DNA of 31,921 nt, taken from the IMG/VR virus record IMGVR_UViG_3300042453_001505, positions 1-31,921 of that record; one strand, 5' to 3'. A program made the position numbers and the translations under genes. The DNA comes from a virus. The notes under the pieces are model-generated. The model was given only the letters and a program-made list of their open reading frames with translations. It was not told the origin of the DNA and made no database searches. The number at the start of each line of letters is the position of its first letter. Positions within the stretch are counted from its first letter, which is position 1. Of the stretch, positions 14,423 to 22,072 are shown in pieces.

Positions 14423-15364
14423 ATGGCAAATAATGATCAATTTCTGTGGACCGAGAAGTATCGACCACAGAAGGTTTCTGATTGCATTCTTCCCGAAAAT
14501 ATCAAGAGTGCATTCCAAGAATATGTGAATCAAAAGAACATTCCAAATCTTCTTCTTACAGGTGGTCCCGGCGTAGGTAAGACTACAATCGCCAAGGCCA
14601 TGTGCAATGAAGTGGGTTGTGATTTCATGGTGATCAATGGTTCAGATGAACGTGGTATTGACGTTCTTCGTACCAAGATCAAGTCATATGCCTCGTCAAT
14701 GAGTTTTTCTGGTGGTAGAAAAGTCGTTATCATTGACGAGGCAGACTATCTGACACCAGAAGCACAGGCAGCAATGAGAGCAGCAATCGAAGAGTTTTCG
14801 GCAAACTGCTCTTTCATCTTTACTTGCAATTACAAGGCGCGATTGATTGATGCGATTCATTCACGCTGCTCTGTGATTGAATTCAAAATCAAGAATGGAA
14901 ACAAGGTCAAGATGGCTGCTGGATTTCTAAAGAGAATCCAGCACATCCTCGATATCGAAAAAGTAAAGTACGATAATACCGTTCTTGTTCAAATCATACA
15001 AAAGCACTTTCCTGACTATCGTCGTGTATTGAATGAGCTACAGAGATATTCGGTAAAGGGTGAAATCGACACGGGTGTATTAGCACAAGTTGCTGATGTC
15101 AATCTCAAGGATCTTGTCTCGCATCTCAAGGAAAAAGACTTTACATCCATGCGTAAGTGGGTGGGTGTGAATAATGATGCAGATCAAGTCAAGATTTTCC
15201 GTTTGATCTATGACTCATTATATGATATTCTACAACCACAGTCTATTCCTCAGGCTGTCGTAATTCTAGCCGATTATCAATATAAGTCGGCATTTGTTGC
15301 GGATCAAGAAATCAATATGGTTGCGTGTTTGACCACGATCATGATGGAGTGTTCGTTCAAATGA
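14423..15364 (+). CDS. 44: Clamp loader large subunit gp44
   Basis: A 313-residue AAA+ ATPase that, with gp62, opens and loads the gp45 clamp. Visible motifs: EKYRPQ at 11-16, Walker A GGPGVGKT (47-54), Walker B VVIIDEAD (101-108) and the SRC arginine-finger motif in HSRCS (146-150). T4 gp44 is 319 aa. The start has AGGAG upstream. The 3' end overlaps gp62 as ATGA, as in T4, where coupling sets the 4:1 subunit ratio. Confidence 0.96.
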   Translation: MANNDQFLWTEKYRPQKVSDCILPENIKSAFQEYVNQKNIPNLLLTGGPGVGKTTIAKAMCNEVGCDFMVINGSDERGIDVLRTKIKSYASSMSFSGGRKVVIIDEADYLTPEAQAAMRAAIEEFSANCSFIFTCNYKARLIDAIHSRCSVIEFKIKNGNKVKMAAGFLKRIQHILDIEKVKYDNTVLVQIIQKHFPDYRRVLNELQRYSVKGEIDTGVLAQVADVNLKDLVSHLKEKDFTSMRKWVGVNNDADQVKIFRLIYDSLYDILQPQSIPQAVVILADYQYKSAFVADQEINMVACLTTIMMECSFK

Positions 15365-15798
15365 AAACCATGGATCTATTCAAAGATATATTGCCGGCAA
15401 TTCAAAAAACAAAGAAGGATCTATCGAATGAGCCAGACTTTGAGAAATCGTATAATGCATTTGTGGTCAATCGTGCGCTATCATATCACGTTGATTCTAT
15501 ATTACATGCCAATGAAATGAACTTGAGACACGGTTTGGACGAAAAGCTACAATTCCAATATTATCTAAATAGTATTAGATCTATGAAACGCAAGTTTCAG
15601 CCGTGGGTCAAGAAAGAGAAGAATGATATTCTGGATGCTATCAAAGAATACTACCAGTGTTCAAGCGCAAAAGCACTAGAAGCAATGCGAATCCTCTCCT
15701 CTGATCAGGTTGATCATATAATAACTATAACAAAAAAAGGTGGAGTGGGTAATGTGGAGCGTAGAAGACATGGTGGAGGTGACGCTAAAAGAGCGTGA
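15361..15798 (+). CDS. 62: Clamp loader small subunit gp62
   Basis: A 145-residue helical protein recognised mainly by context between gp44 and regA, and by family-like segments such as NRALSYHVDSILHANEMN and FQYYLNSIRSMKRKFQPW. gp62 completes the clamp loader. T4 gp62 is 187 aa, so this one is shorter, as in several marine T4-like phages. I chose ATG 15361, within the ATGA overlap with gp44, rather than an in-frame start at 15325 inside gp44. Its C-terminal codons overlap the regA start region by 47 nt. Confidence 0.87.
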   Translation: MKTMDLFKDILPAIQKTKKDLSNEPDFEKSYNAFVVNRALSYHVDSILHANEMNLRHGLDEKLQFQYYLNSIRSMKRKFQPWVKKEKNDILDAIKEYYQCSSAKALEAMRILSSDQVDHIITITKKGGVGNVERRRHGGGDAKRA

Positions 15799-16159
15799 TG
15801 ACTTCCTTAAAGTCAAAGAAACATTGACTAGAATTGGCGTAGCTTCAAAGAAAGATCAGACACTCTATCAGTCTTGTCACATTCTTCACAAGCAGGGAAA
15901 ATACTATATCGCACATTTCAAGGAATTGTTTGCACTTGACGGTAAACCAACTAACTTTTCAGAAAGCGATATAGGTAGACGTAATTCAATCGCCAATCTT
16001 CTTGCTGAGTGGGAGCTAATTGCTCTAGTCAAGCCGGAGAAAACAGCAGAACCTATTTGCCCACTAAATCAAATCAAGATATTGGCATTCAAGGACAAGA
16101 ACGATTGGCAACTAGTAGCAAAGTATAATATTGGTAAAAAGAAAATTGAAACTGAATAA
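15752..16159 (+). CDS. regA: RegA translational repressor of early genes
   Basis: RegA is a small RNA-binding protein that represses translation of many early messages by occupying their start regions. The sequence VEVTLKERDDFLKVKETLTRIG, shown here only as its leading motif VEVTLKERDDFLKV, followed by YQSCHILHKQGKYYIAHFKE and RRNSIANLLAEWELI-type segments, closely follows T4 RegA. T4 RegA begins MIEITL, which would correspond to ATG 15770. However, ATG 15752 has the better ribosome site (GGAG 6 nt upstream), giving 135 residues with six extra at the front. The gene overlaps gp62, so the repressor's own start lies within clamp-loader coding sequence. Confidence 0.93.
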   Translation: MWSVEDMVEVTLKERDDFLKVKETLTRIGVASKKDQTLYQSCHILHKQGKYYIAHFKELFALDGKPTNFSESDIGRRNSIANLLAEWELIALVKPEKTAEPICPLNQIKILAFKDKNDWQLVAKYNIGKKKIETE

Positions 16160-16176
16160 ATCATGGAGATTTTGTT

Positions 16177-16722
16177 ATGGCAATCAAATTGAAATTCCAC
16201 AAGCTACATCCCGAAGCACAAGCACCTGTATATTCAACAACAGATGCCGCTTGTTTTGACATCTCCCTATGCACATATGGAAAGATGGCATTCAAAGGTT
16301 ATGATGAGTCGGGTAAAGAGTTTACAAGACTATTGACTACTGATGGTGGCGTTCTATTATGTCCAAAAGATAGAGTTCTTGCACCAACTGGACTCATTTT
16401 CGACATTCCTAAAGAATACTCTATTCGCATTCACCCTCGTTCTGGTCTTTCTTTGAAAGAGGGATTGACACTTGCAAATGCACAAGGTGTCATTGATTCA
16501 GATTATATGGAAGAAACATTTGTCATGCTAACGAATCTTTCTTCAAGAAATATCAACATCCCTAATCTAAGCAGAATTTGTCAAGGTGAACTTGTAAAGA
16601 ACAATAGAGCCTCTTTCGAGGAGATTAAGGAAAGACCGACGCGCGATAATACAAATCGCAAAGGTGGATTCGGTTCTACGGGCACGAAAGCCCTTGACAA
16701 ACCGTCAGCAAATACTATATAA
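16177..16722 (+). CDS. dut: dUTP diphosphatase (trimeric dUTPase)
   Basis: Hydrolyses dUTP to dUMP and pyrophosphate, keeping uracil out of DNA and feeding dTMP synthesis. All five family motifs are seen: DAACFDI (23-29), PRSG (87-90), GVIDSDY (104-110), RICQ (133-136) and GGFGSTG (163-169). At 181 residues it is longer than the usual 150, because of an insertion around 34-60 and a short C-terminal extension after motif 5. The start has GGAG 8 nt upstream. The last 29 nt encode the promoter at 16694, so the C-terminal extension and a regulatory site share sequence. Confidence 0.93.
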   Translation: MAIKLKFHKLHPEAQAPVYSTTDAACFDISLCTYGKMAFKGYDESGKEFTRLLTTDGGVLLCPKDRVLAPTGLIFDIPKEYSIRIHPRSGLSLKEGLTLANAQGVIDSDYMEETFVMLTNLSSRNINIPNLSRICQGELVKNNRASFEEIKERPTRDNTNRKGGFGSTGTKALDKPSANTI

Positions 16723-16723
16723 T
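16694..16723 (+). promoter_or_regulatory. Consensus sigma70 promoter overlapping the end of dUTPase
   Basis: TTGACA (16694-16699), 18 bp, then TATAAT (16718-16723). Both hexamers are perfect. The -35 is preceded by C (CTTGAC, favoured in alphaproteobacteria). The start near 16730 falls inside or at the edge of a hairpin (16727-16754), the same layout as at 11085. Confidence 0.75.
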
Positions 16724-16726
16724 ACA

Positions 16727-16758
16727 CATACTAGAGCCATACTGGGCTAGTATGTTTT
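16727..16758 (+). terminator. Hairpin with T-tract directly downstream of a promoter
   Basis: CATACTAG (16727-16734) pairs with CTAGTATG (16747-16754), and TTTT follows. The stem is AT-rich, so it is a moderate terminator at best. It may end the regA-dut message or act as a 5' stem-loop of the Hsp20 message. Confidence 0.55.
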
Positions 16759-16782
16759 CAACTTGCTTAAAAGGAGTTAAAC

Positions 16783-17247
16783 ATGACATTCGCATACGGA
16801 CGTAATCTGCTTCCATCAACTGTTGGGTTTGATAGACTTCTATCTACCCTGGACGAAGCACTAAATATTCCCGACAAGGTTCTAACGTCATTTCCACCAT
16901 ACAATATCGCAAAGATTAGCGAAGATAAGTATGTGATTGAGCTAGCAGTTGCTGGTTTCAAGAGAGAAGAAATCGACATTACCTTGGAAGACAACAAACT
17001 AACAGTTCAAGGGAACGCAAAGAAAGATGAGGACAACGGCAAAACTTATTACCATCGTGGCATTGCTCTTCGTAATTTTACCCGTGTATTTACTCTCGCT
17101 GACACGGTAGTAGTAAAGTCCGCTGATCTTGTTGACGGAATGCTTGTGATTGAACTTGAAAATGTGATTCCGGAAAATAAGAAGCCTCGCAAGATTCTTC
17201 TGAACGACAAGAACTTTACAACCGAAAAAGTTCTCGCTTCAAAATAA
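16783..17247 (+). CDS. hsp20: Small heat-shock protein Hsp20
   Basis: A 154-residue alpha-crystallin-type chaperone. The core domain runs from about 40 to 130: PPYNIAKISEDKYVIELAVAG, an FKREEIDITLEDNKLTVQG strand pair, then YYHRGIALRNFTRVFTL with the conserved R-F-R/L pattern, and DGMLVIELE near the end. Hsp20 genes are a hallmark of T4-like cyanophages and related marine phages, where they are thought to protect phage proteins or virion assembly. AAGGAG lies 7 nt before the ATG. The gene forms its own unit between the promoter at 16694 and the terminator at 17288. Confidence 0.93.
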   Translation: MTFAYGRNLLPSTVGFDRLLSTLDEALNIPDKVLTSFPPYNIAKISEDKYVIELAVAGFKREEIDITLEDNKLTVQGNAKKDEDNGKTYYHRGIALRNFTRVFTLADTVVVKSADLVDGMLVIELENVIPENKKPRKILLNDKNFTTEKVLASK

Positions 17248-17253
17248 TTTCTG

Positions 17254-17261
17254 ACTAAATA
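17254..17261 (+). promoter_or_regulatory. Possible phage late-promoter-like element ACTAAATA
   Basis: A second copy of the octamer at 11524, again in a short intergenic space. It lies 27 bp upstream of a terminator hairpin, so it would need read-through to serve the SpeD genes. Weak evidence. Confidence 0.25.
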
Positions 17262-17287
17262 ATCTCACTTAATCTTAACATCTAACC

Positions 17288-17323
17288 AGTCACCGTGGGT
17301 ATTGTACTCACGGTGACTTTCTT
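17288..17323 (+). terminator. Strong intrinsic terminator after Hsp20
   Basis: AGTCACCGTGGGTA (17288-17301) pairs with TACTCACGGTGACT (17305-17318), a 14 bp stem with one G-U pair and a 3 nt loop, followed by TTCTTCT. It separates the Hsp20 unit from the SpeD genes. Confidence 0.85.
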
Positions 17324-17340
17324 CTAGAAAGGATACTTTG

Positions 17341-17697
17341 ATGGAACAATACTGGGGTTATCACGCAATGCTTGATTGTCGCGCCTGCGATATTGAATTA
17401 ATCAAGAGTTATGATAATGTTTATAATTTTGCAAAGAGTCTTGTGAATGCTATTGATATGAAAGCCTTTGGAGAACCTCAGATTGTTCATTTTGGCGAAG
17501 GAAATAAAGCTGGATTTACTCTCGTTCAACTCATCGAAACAAGTAATATCTGTGCTCATTTCTGCAATGATACAGGTGACGCATACATTGATGTGTTTTC
17601 CTGCAAGCCCTATGATCGTGATGTGGTAAGAGATCAGATCATTCAATTCTTCAATCCACGACAGATCACAGTCAACTACATTGAACGTCAGGCATGA
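17341..17697 (+). CDS. SpeD-like pyruvoyl decarboxylase paralogue, divergent cleavage site
   Basis: A 118-residue member of the S-adenosylmethionine decarboxylase family. VHFGEGNKAGFTLVQL (49-64) and AYIDVFSCKP (81-90) match family segments, but the self-cleavage region reads IETSNICAHF (65-74). If Ser68 aligns with the pyruvoyl-forming Ser, it is preceded by Thr67 rather than the usual Glu. The equivalents of the catalytic His (His73) and Cys (Cys88) remain. The substrate-binding WPE that follows in true SpeD is missing. SpeD relatives in bacteria and phages are reported to have changed into ornithine or arginine decarboxylases, so this paralogue may use an amino acid rather than SAM. ATG 17341 has AAAGGA about 8 nt upstream. 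It lies 3 nt before the canonical speD. Confidence 0.75.
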   Translation: MEQYWGYHAMLDCRACDIELIKSYDNVYNFAKSLVNAIDMKAFGEPQIVHFGEGNKAGFTLVQLIETSNICAHFCNDTGDAYIDVFSCKPYDRDVVRDQIIQFFNPRQITVNYIERQA

Positions 17698-17700
17698 GAG

Positions 17701-18045
17701 ATGACTGTATCATACATGGGTCGGCATGTTATTGCTGATTTGCATGATGTATCTGCGGAACTTCTTGGCTCAATTGATTTTTGGAAAGAAATCCTAATTG
17801 ATGGAGCCAAGAAGTCTGGCGCAACAGTATTAAGCGATCACTTTCATCACTTTGGTGATGGATATGGTCTTACTGGTGTAATCGTTCTTGCAGAGAGCCA
17901 TATCAGCATTCACACATGGCCAGAAAAAAACTACGCGGCAATCGATGTATTCATGTGCGGGACATGTGATCCTGAAGTTGCAGTAGATCATATTACAAGC
18001 AGACTAAATAGTATTGTCAAAAAAGACTTGATTTATCGAAAGTAA
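17701..18045 (+). CDS. speD: S-adenosylmethionine decarboxylase proenzyme
   Basis: A 114-residue proenzyme that cleaves itself to form a pyruvoyl group and makes decarboxylated SAM for spermidine synthesis. The canonical signature is complete: AESHISIHTWPE, with cleavage before Ser66, catalytic His71, and Cys86 in DVFMCG. Phage speD genes are known from cyanophages; polyamines neutralise packaged DNA. It is the second of two tandem family members, with the divergent copy just upstream. No spermidine synthase or arginine decarboxylase was recognised in the window. The promoter for the next genes overlaps its last codons. Confidence 0.9.
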   Translation: MTVSYMGRHVIADLHDVSAELLGSIDFWKEILIDGAKKSGATVLSDHFHHFGDGYGLTGVIVLAESHISIHTWPEKNYAAIDVFMCGTCDPEVAVDHITSRLNSIVKKDLIYRK

Positions 18046-18056
18046 TTTGATATACT
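18028..18056 (+). promoter_or_regulatory. Sigma70-like promoter for the glycan operon
   Basis: TTGATT (18028-18033), a 17 bp spacer and TATACT (18051-18056) preceded by TGA. It is the last promoter seen before a 13 kb run of overlapping genes, so it may drive the whole glycan cluster. Confidence 0.55.
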
Positions 18057-18081
18057 TGCTTGATAATTGGGAGATTATATT

Positions 18082-18405
18082 ATGAGATATATTGGCTATT
18101 CAGTCTCTCGCTGTGTGCGCGATATCGTAAAGAAGCGTGTGAATATTTTAGCAATTGAAGTCGTCATTGGCCGCACAATGATTGAGAATGAGCAACACAT
18201 TGCCGAAGTTTCTCGTGGCTATCATTCACTACCAAAATCTGATTATAGATCATGGGCTGATCTAGATCTTGACGCTTGTCAGAAAGTATTGCTTGAACTA
18301 TACCGTGATGGCAAGCTTCATCAGCCAAGACTATATGGCAAATATCCTATTCGCATGGATAATCATTGGGGTGTGATTGCTCCATTTCCCATGAGCGCCT
18401 TCTAA
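18082..18405 (+). CDS. Conserved phage protein of unknown function
   Basis: A 107-residue protein. The segments MRYIGYSVSRCVRDIV, VVIGRTM and LYRDGKLHQPR look like a conserved small protein family I associate with phages, but no function is known to me. It is probably compact and soluble: no signal, no membrane helix, a single Cys at each end of the core. ATG 18082 has GGGAG about 9 nt upstream, behind the promoter at 18028. It overlaps the following glycosyltransferase by one base (TAATG). Confidence 0.75.
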   Translation: MRYIGYSVSRCVRDIVKKRVNILAIEVVIGRTMIENEQHIAEVSRGYHSLPKSDYRSWADLDLDACQKVLLELYRDGKLHQPRLYGKYPIRMDNHWGVIAPFPMSAF

Positions 18406-19121
18406 TGAAGGTTGTAGTTATTATTCCAACTACAGGTGACAACAAAGTTCTGCGGGCAATCAAGAGCGTAGAAAATCAAACATATGAAAACACAAGTTAT
18501 CTTCTTGTTGTTGATGGAAATAAATTCAAACCAAGATTTGATGATTTATTCGTAAATAGCGATCCATATGTACCACCAAAAGATGTCGTATATCTAAAGC
18601 ACAATACTGGCGCCGATGGATTCTATGGTCATCGCATATACGCAGGTTTCTCCCATCTTGTTAACGAAGACATCGTGCTATTTCTTGATCAGGATAATTG
18701 GTTTGAACCCGATCATGTTGAAAAGCTTGTAAAGACATTACAAGCTAGCAATCTAGCATGGGCGTATAGTCTAAGAAACATATATGACAAAGATGATAAT
18801 TTCTTGTGTCGCGACGATTGCGAAAATCTAGGAAAATATCCTGTGTGGAATGGCATGCACTATCATGTTGATACTAGTGCATATGCGTTTCGTCGTGAGT
18901 TTCTAATTCGCGTTGCTTCGGTGTGGCATTCTGGCTACGCCGGAGATAGACGCTTTTTCAACACAATAAAAGATCTTGCTCCATTTGATACGAGCGGAGC
19001 ATATACATTGAATTATAGATTGGACGGCAATCCTAATTCTGCATCGCCTGAATTTTTCATTCATGGGAACAAGATGAATGAGCAAAAATATAATGGTAAT
19101 TATCCTTGGAGAAAATCATGA
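18405..19121 (+). CDS. Glycosyltransferase family 2-like (GT-A)
   Basis: A 238-residue GT2-type transferase. VVVIIPTTGDNKVLRAIKSV is the typical nucleotide-binding start, LVVDGN follows, and FLDQDNWFEPDHV (about 102-114) carries the DxD-like metal site. GDRRFFN is in the position of the catalytic ED-type loop. The protein is compact, without membrane helices, so it acts in the cytoplasm. I chose ATG 18405 in the TAATG junction; an earlier in-frame TTG at 18366 lies in the previous gene. It is the first gene of the glycan cluster and overlaps the next by ATGA. Confidence 0.82.
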   Translation: MKVVVIIPTTGDNKVLRAIKSVENQTYENTSYLLVVDGNKFKPRFDDLFVNSDPYVPPKDVVYLKHNTGADGFYGHRIYAGFSHLVNEDIVLFLDQDNWFEPDHVEKLVKTLQASNLAWAYSLRNIYDKDDNFLCRDDCENLGKYPVWNGMHYHVDTSAYAFRREFLIRVASVWHSGYAGDRRFFNTIKDLAPFDTSGAYTLNYRLDGNPNSASPEFFIHGNKMNEQKYNGNYPWRKS

Positions 19122-19696
19122 GCAACATTAAAATTGAGTATATGCAAAAATATGGTTCGGGCAAAATCTTTGTAGAGACTGGGACTTATCTTGGTGATAC
19201 AGTTCAGCTTGCTCTTGATGCGGGATTTGATCTTGTTCATACAATTGAAGTTGATCAAGATATGTTTGACAAATGTCACGCTCGTTTCAAGGATAATTCA
19301 AACGTAAAATTGTGGTTTGGTGACTCTGTAGATATAATTCCTCAAATTGCAGATCAACTAGTAGAGCCAGCCACATTTTGGCTTGACGCTCATGCAAGCG
19401 GTCCACTTCAGGGCGGTCGTTATGCTCCGTGTCCTCTTGTTCTGGAACTTGAGTCGATCTATGGAAAAAAGAAATTGCGTTTTACTGAAAACGGTTCAGA
19501 AATGTATCGTGAAAAGTCATCTATTGACACGCACACAATCATGATCGATGATCGTCGTTTGCTTGGATCAGCTGAATGGGGATTCGTGCAGGAAAAGCAA
19601 ATCATGGATCTTCTTTTTGCAATCAATCCAAATTATAAGATCGTTTATCTCGATGGCCATCAGGCAAACGATATCATTTGTGCTACGGTAAAATGA
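19118..19696 (+). CDS. SAM-dependent methyltransferase-like protein
   Basis: A 192-residue Rossmann protein. FVETGTYLGDTVQLAL (23-38) is the SAM-binding loop, HTIEVD (48-53) the strand-2 acidic pair, and GDSVDIIPQI with TFWLDAHAS (about 89-97) the later SAM and catalytic strands. It is related to the FkbM/Methyltransf_24 type that often accompanies sugar genes, probably methylating a sugar hydroxyl. ATG 19118 has GGAG 7 nt upstream and overlaps the upstream stop. The acceptor is unknown. Confidence 0.75.
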   Translation: MSNIKIEYMQKYGSGKIFVETGTYLGDTVQLALDAGFDLVHTIEVDQDMFDKCHARFKDNSNVKLWFGDSVDIIPQIADQLVEPATFWLDAHASGPLQGGRYAPCPLVLELESIYGKKKLRFTENGSEMYREKSSIDTHTIMIDDRRLLGSAEWGFVQEKQIMDLLFAINPNYKIVYLDGHQANDIICATVK

Positions 19697-19697
19697 C

Positions 19698-20567
19698 ATG
19701 AAGAAAGATCTAATTCTTGGTTGTATCACAAATTATACTTTTGACAAAGTTGCAAATTGGGCAAATTCAATTGATCGTTCAGGATTTGATGGTCATAAGC
19801 TTGTCATAGCATATAATGTCGGATTTGATATTGTTGATGAACTGACAAAAAGAAACTTTACTGTAGTTACATTTAATCGTGATGATGCAAACAGAAGATT
19901 CACATATCGAGAAAATTTCAATATCGTCGTTGATCGTTTCTATCATTCTTGGAAAGTATTGAATGATATTGAAGATCAAGTAAGATACGTTATTGCTACT
20001 GATGTTCGCGATGTTGTATTTCAGACTAATCCTACTGAATTCTTGAACAGGCATATGGGACCTCAGTTTTTTACAAAGATAATTGCTTCTACTGAAGGCA
20101 TTCGTTACAAGAATGAAACTTGGGGAAACAACAATATGAAGTTGAGTTTTCCTTTCATTCACGAATATATGGCAAATCATGTAATTTACAATGCTGGAGT
20201 AATGGCAGGTTCTATTGAGACAATCAAGGATCTATTTCTCAATATTTACATGATATGTGCAAATATGCCACATACAATTCCCGGAGGCGGTGGTCCAGAT
20301 CAAGCAGCGTACAACGCTTTGCTATCGATGAACAACTATTCAAATTTAACTATGTTCACAAGTGCCAAAGATGCATGGGCAGCTCAACTAGGAACAGTTG
20401 CAGATCCAAGCAAGATAAATCAATATAGACCATATCTAACTGATCATGAACCAATCATTGAAAATGGCGAAGTATATAATAATGAAGGTCAAAAATATTG
20501 CATCGTGCATCAGTATGATAGAGTTCCAAATCTTTTACCGTTAATCAATCTTAAGTATGGGAAATAA
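19698..20567 (+). CDS. Putative glycosyltransferase (GT-A, TDVRDV type)
   Basis: A 289-residue protein with a glycosyltransferase-like layout: an N-terminal LILGCITNYTFDKVANWANS strand-helix, VIATDVRDVVFQTNP (about 98-112) as a DxD-equivalent metal-binding motif, VIYNAGVMAGS as an acceptor-side loop, and GGGGPDQAAYN, typical of transferases that place a conserved D-Q near the active site. There is no membrane segment. It sits between two methyltransferase-like genes. The class is likely; donor and acceptor are unknown. Confidence 0.7.
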   Translation: MKKDLILGCITNYTFDKVANWANSIDRSGFDGHKLVIAYNVGFDIVDELTKRNFTVVTFNRDDANRRFTYRENFNIVVDRFYHSWKVLNDIEDQVRYVIATDVRDVVFQTNPTEFLNRHMGPQFFTKIIASTEGIRYKNETWGNNNMKLSFPFIHEYMANHVIYNAGVMAGSIETIKDLFLNIYMICANMPHTIPGGGGPDQAAYNALLSMNNYSNLTMFTSAKDAWAAQLGTVADPSKINQYRPYLTDHEPIIENGEVYNNEGQKYCIVHQYDRVPNLLPLINLKYGK

Positions 20568-20568
20568 C

Positions 20569-21204
20569 ATGAGTGACATTATTAAAATAAACACATCAAC
20601 AAATCAATTTCAAAAAGTAGAACAGCCCCTTACAATAGCCGAATATAAAGAACAAGGTAAGTGGCCATTTGATTTTATTACTGCAAAAGGTCTTGTTAAC
20701 GTAATTAATGATCTTTCTACTCGTTTGAATAGAAATGTTGTTGGTCTTGAAATTGGAGTTTGTAAAGGAGAAAATATCGTTCATTTTCTTGAGCAAACAA
20801 ATAGAATAGATAAGATTCATTGCATTGATCCATATCTTCCATACATGGATTGGATTGGTCCTGTAACTCAAGAAGATGTAGATTTGTATCTTGATATCAC
20901 CTTGAAAAATTTTGAACCACATAAAGACAAGATTGTATTCTACAAAGACACATCAGATAATTGCGTAAGCAAGTTTAGCAATGAACAGTTTGACTACGTG
21001 TTCATTGATGGTGATCACTCTTACGAGGGCGTCAAGAAAGACTTGAATAACTATTATAGTAAAGTCAAAACTGGTGGGGTATTTTCTGGACACGATATAA
21101 ATCTACAGTCAGTACAACAGGCAGTTCGTGAATTTAGAGAGCAAAATTTGATCACAAATCAAATTCAGTTTACTGACGTAAACGTTTGGTATTGGGTGAA
21201 GTGA
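20569..21204 (+). CDS. Class I SAM methyltransferase (Methyltransf_24 type)
   Basis: A 211-residue methyltransferase. VGLEIGVCKGENIVHFL is the SAM loop (about 59-75), IHCIDPY the next strand, and FDYVFIDGDHSYEGVKKDL (about 141-159) the hallmark of the Methyltransf_24 family, with DGDHSYE. VKTGGVFSGHDI follows. It is likely to methylate a sugar in the phage-made glycan. ATG 20569 is preferred because it lies just after the upstream stop behind GGGA; ATG 20557 inside the previous gene has no ribosome site. Confidence 0.8.
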   Translation: MSDIIKINTSTNQFQKVEQPLTIAEYKEQGKWPFDFITAKGLVNVINDLSTRLNRNVVGLEIGVCKGENIVHFLEQTNRIDKIHCIDPYLPYMDWIGPVTQEDVDLYLDITLKNFEPHKDKIVFYKDTSDNCVSKFSNEQFDYVFIDGDHSYEGVKKDLNNYYSKVKTGGVFSGHDINLQSVQQAVREFREQNLITNQIQFTDVNVWYWVK

Positions 21205-22070
21205 TGCAAAAAAAGCCACTAAAAATAGGATTTGCTGATGTCTGCACATCGGAATTCTATGAAACTATTCTAAGTCAAAGATATGAATTGACTATTGATA
21301 ATGAAAATCCAGACTTTCTTTTCTTTGGCGATGAAAATTTTGGAACAAGAAATCTTCAATATTCAAAAGATAAGTGCATAAAGATATTTCATACTGGCGA
21401 AAATCGTAGACCAGAAAACTATGATTGTCATTATGCGATGACATTTGATCACAATCCAAATCCTTGGCACTATAGATTGCCGGGCTGGGCATTGGTTCCA
21501 TTCTTCTACAAGAAGTATGATTTCACGCATATTTTCAATGCACATACGATCAAGCATGAAAAGACAAAGTTTTGTGTTTTCATTCATAGAAATCCAAGCA
21601 ACAATATTCGAAACGTTGTATTTCATGAATTATGTAAGTACAAAAAAGTAGATAGCGCAGGTCCCCTATTCAATAACATCGGACATGTTATTAGTCCCGA
21701 ATATGACGCAAAGCTTGATTTCATCAAAAACTATAAGTTTGTTCTTTCTTTTGAAAATAGTCCGCATCCAGGATATGTTACTGAAAAAATCATGGACGGA
21801 TTCTATGTGAATTCTGTTCCAATTTATTGGGGATCTGCTACTGTCGACCTGGACTTCAATGAAAATAGTTTTATCAATGCAGGCAAGTTTAATAATATAA
21901 AAGAGTTGATTGATGAAATCATTCGAATTGATAACGATGATCAGCTGTATAATAACATCATTTTACAAACAAAATTCAAACACAACATTCCACCTTCTTG
22001 CATGATCTATGATAATTTTCTAAATTGGTTTGATGCGATTGTGTATAACAAATTAAACATGAGAACTTAA
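21204..22070 (+). CDS. Alpha-1,3-fucosyltransferase-like protein (GT10)
   Basis: A 288-residue GT10 relative. FVLSFENSPHPGYVTEKI (179-196) followed by VNSVPIYWG (202-210) is the family's GDP-fucose-binding signature. The N-terminal half (FLFFGDENFG, IFHTGENRRP) also matches the GT-B-fold GT10 pattern. The product would be a fucosylated, or related deoxy-sugar, glycan. A GDP-L-fucose-synthase-like gene lies 4 kb downstream at 25614, which makes a matching donor plausible. ATG 21204 overlaps the upstream stop by one base. Confidence 0.88.
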   Translation: MQKKPLKIGFADVCTSEFYETILSQRYELTIDNENPDFLFFGDENFGTRNLQYSKDKCIKIFHTGENRRPENYDCHYAMTFDHNPNPWHYRLPGWALVPFFYKKYDFTHIFNAHTIKHEKTKFCVFIHRNPSNNIRNVVFHELCKYKKVDSAGPLFNNIGHVISPEYDAKLDFIKNYKFVLSFENSPHPGYVTEKIMDGFYVNSVPIYWGSATVDLDFNENSFINAGKFNNIKELIDEIIRIDNDDQLYNNIILQTKFKHNIPPSCMIYDNFLNWFDAIVYNKLNMRT

Positions 22071-22072
22071 TC

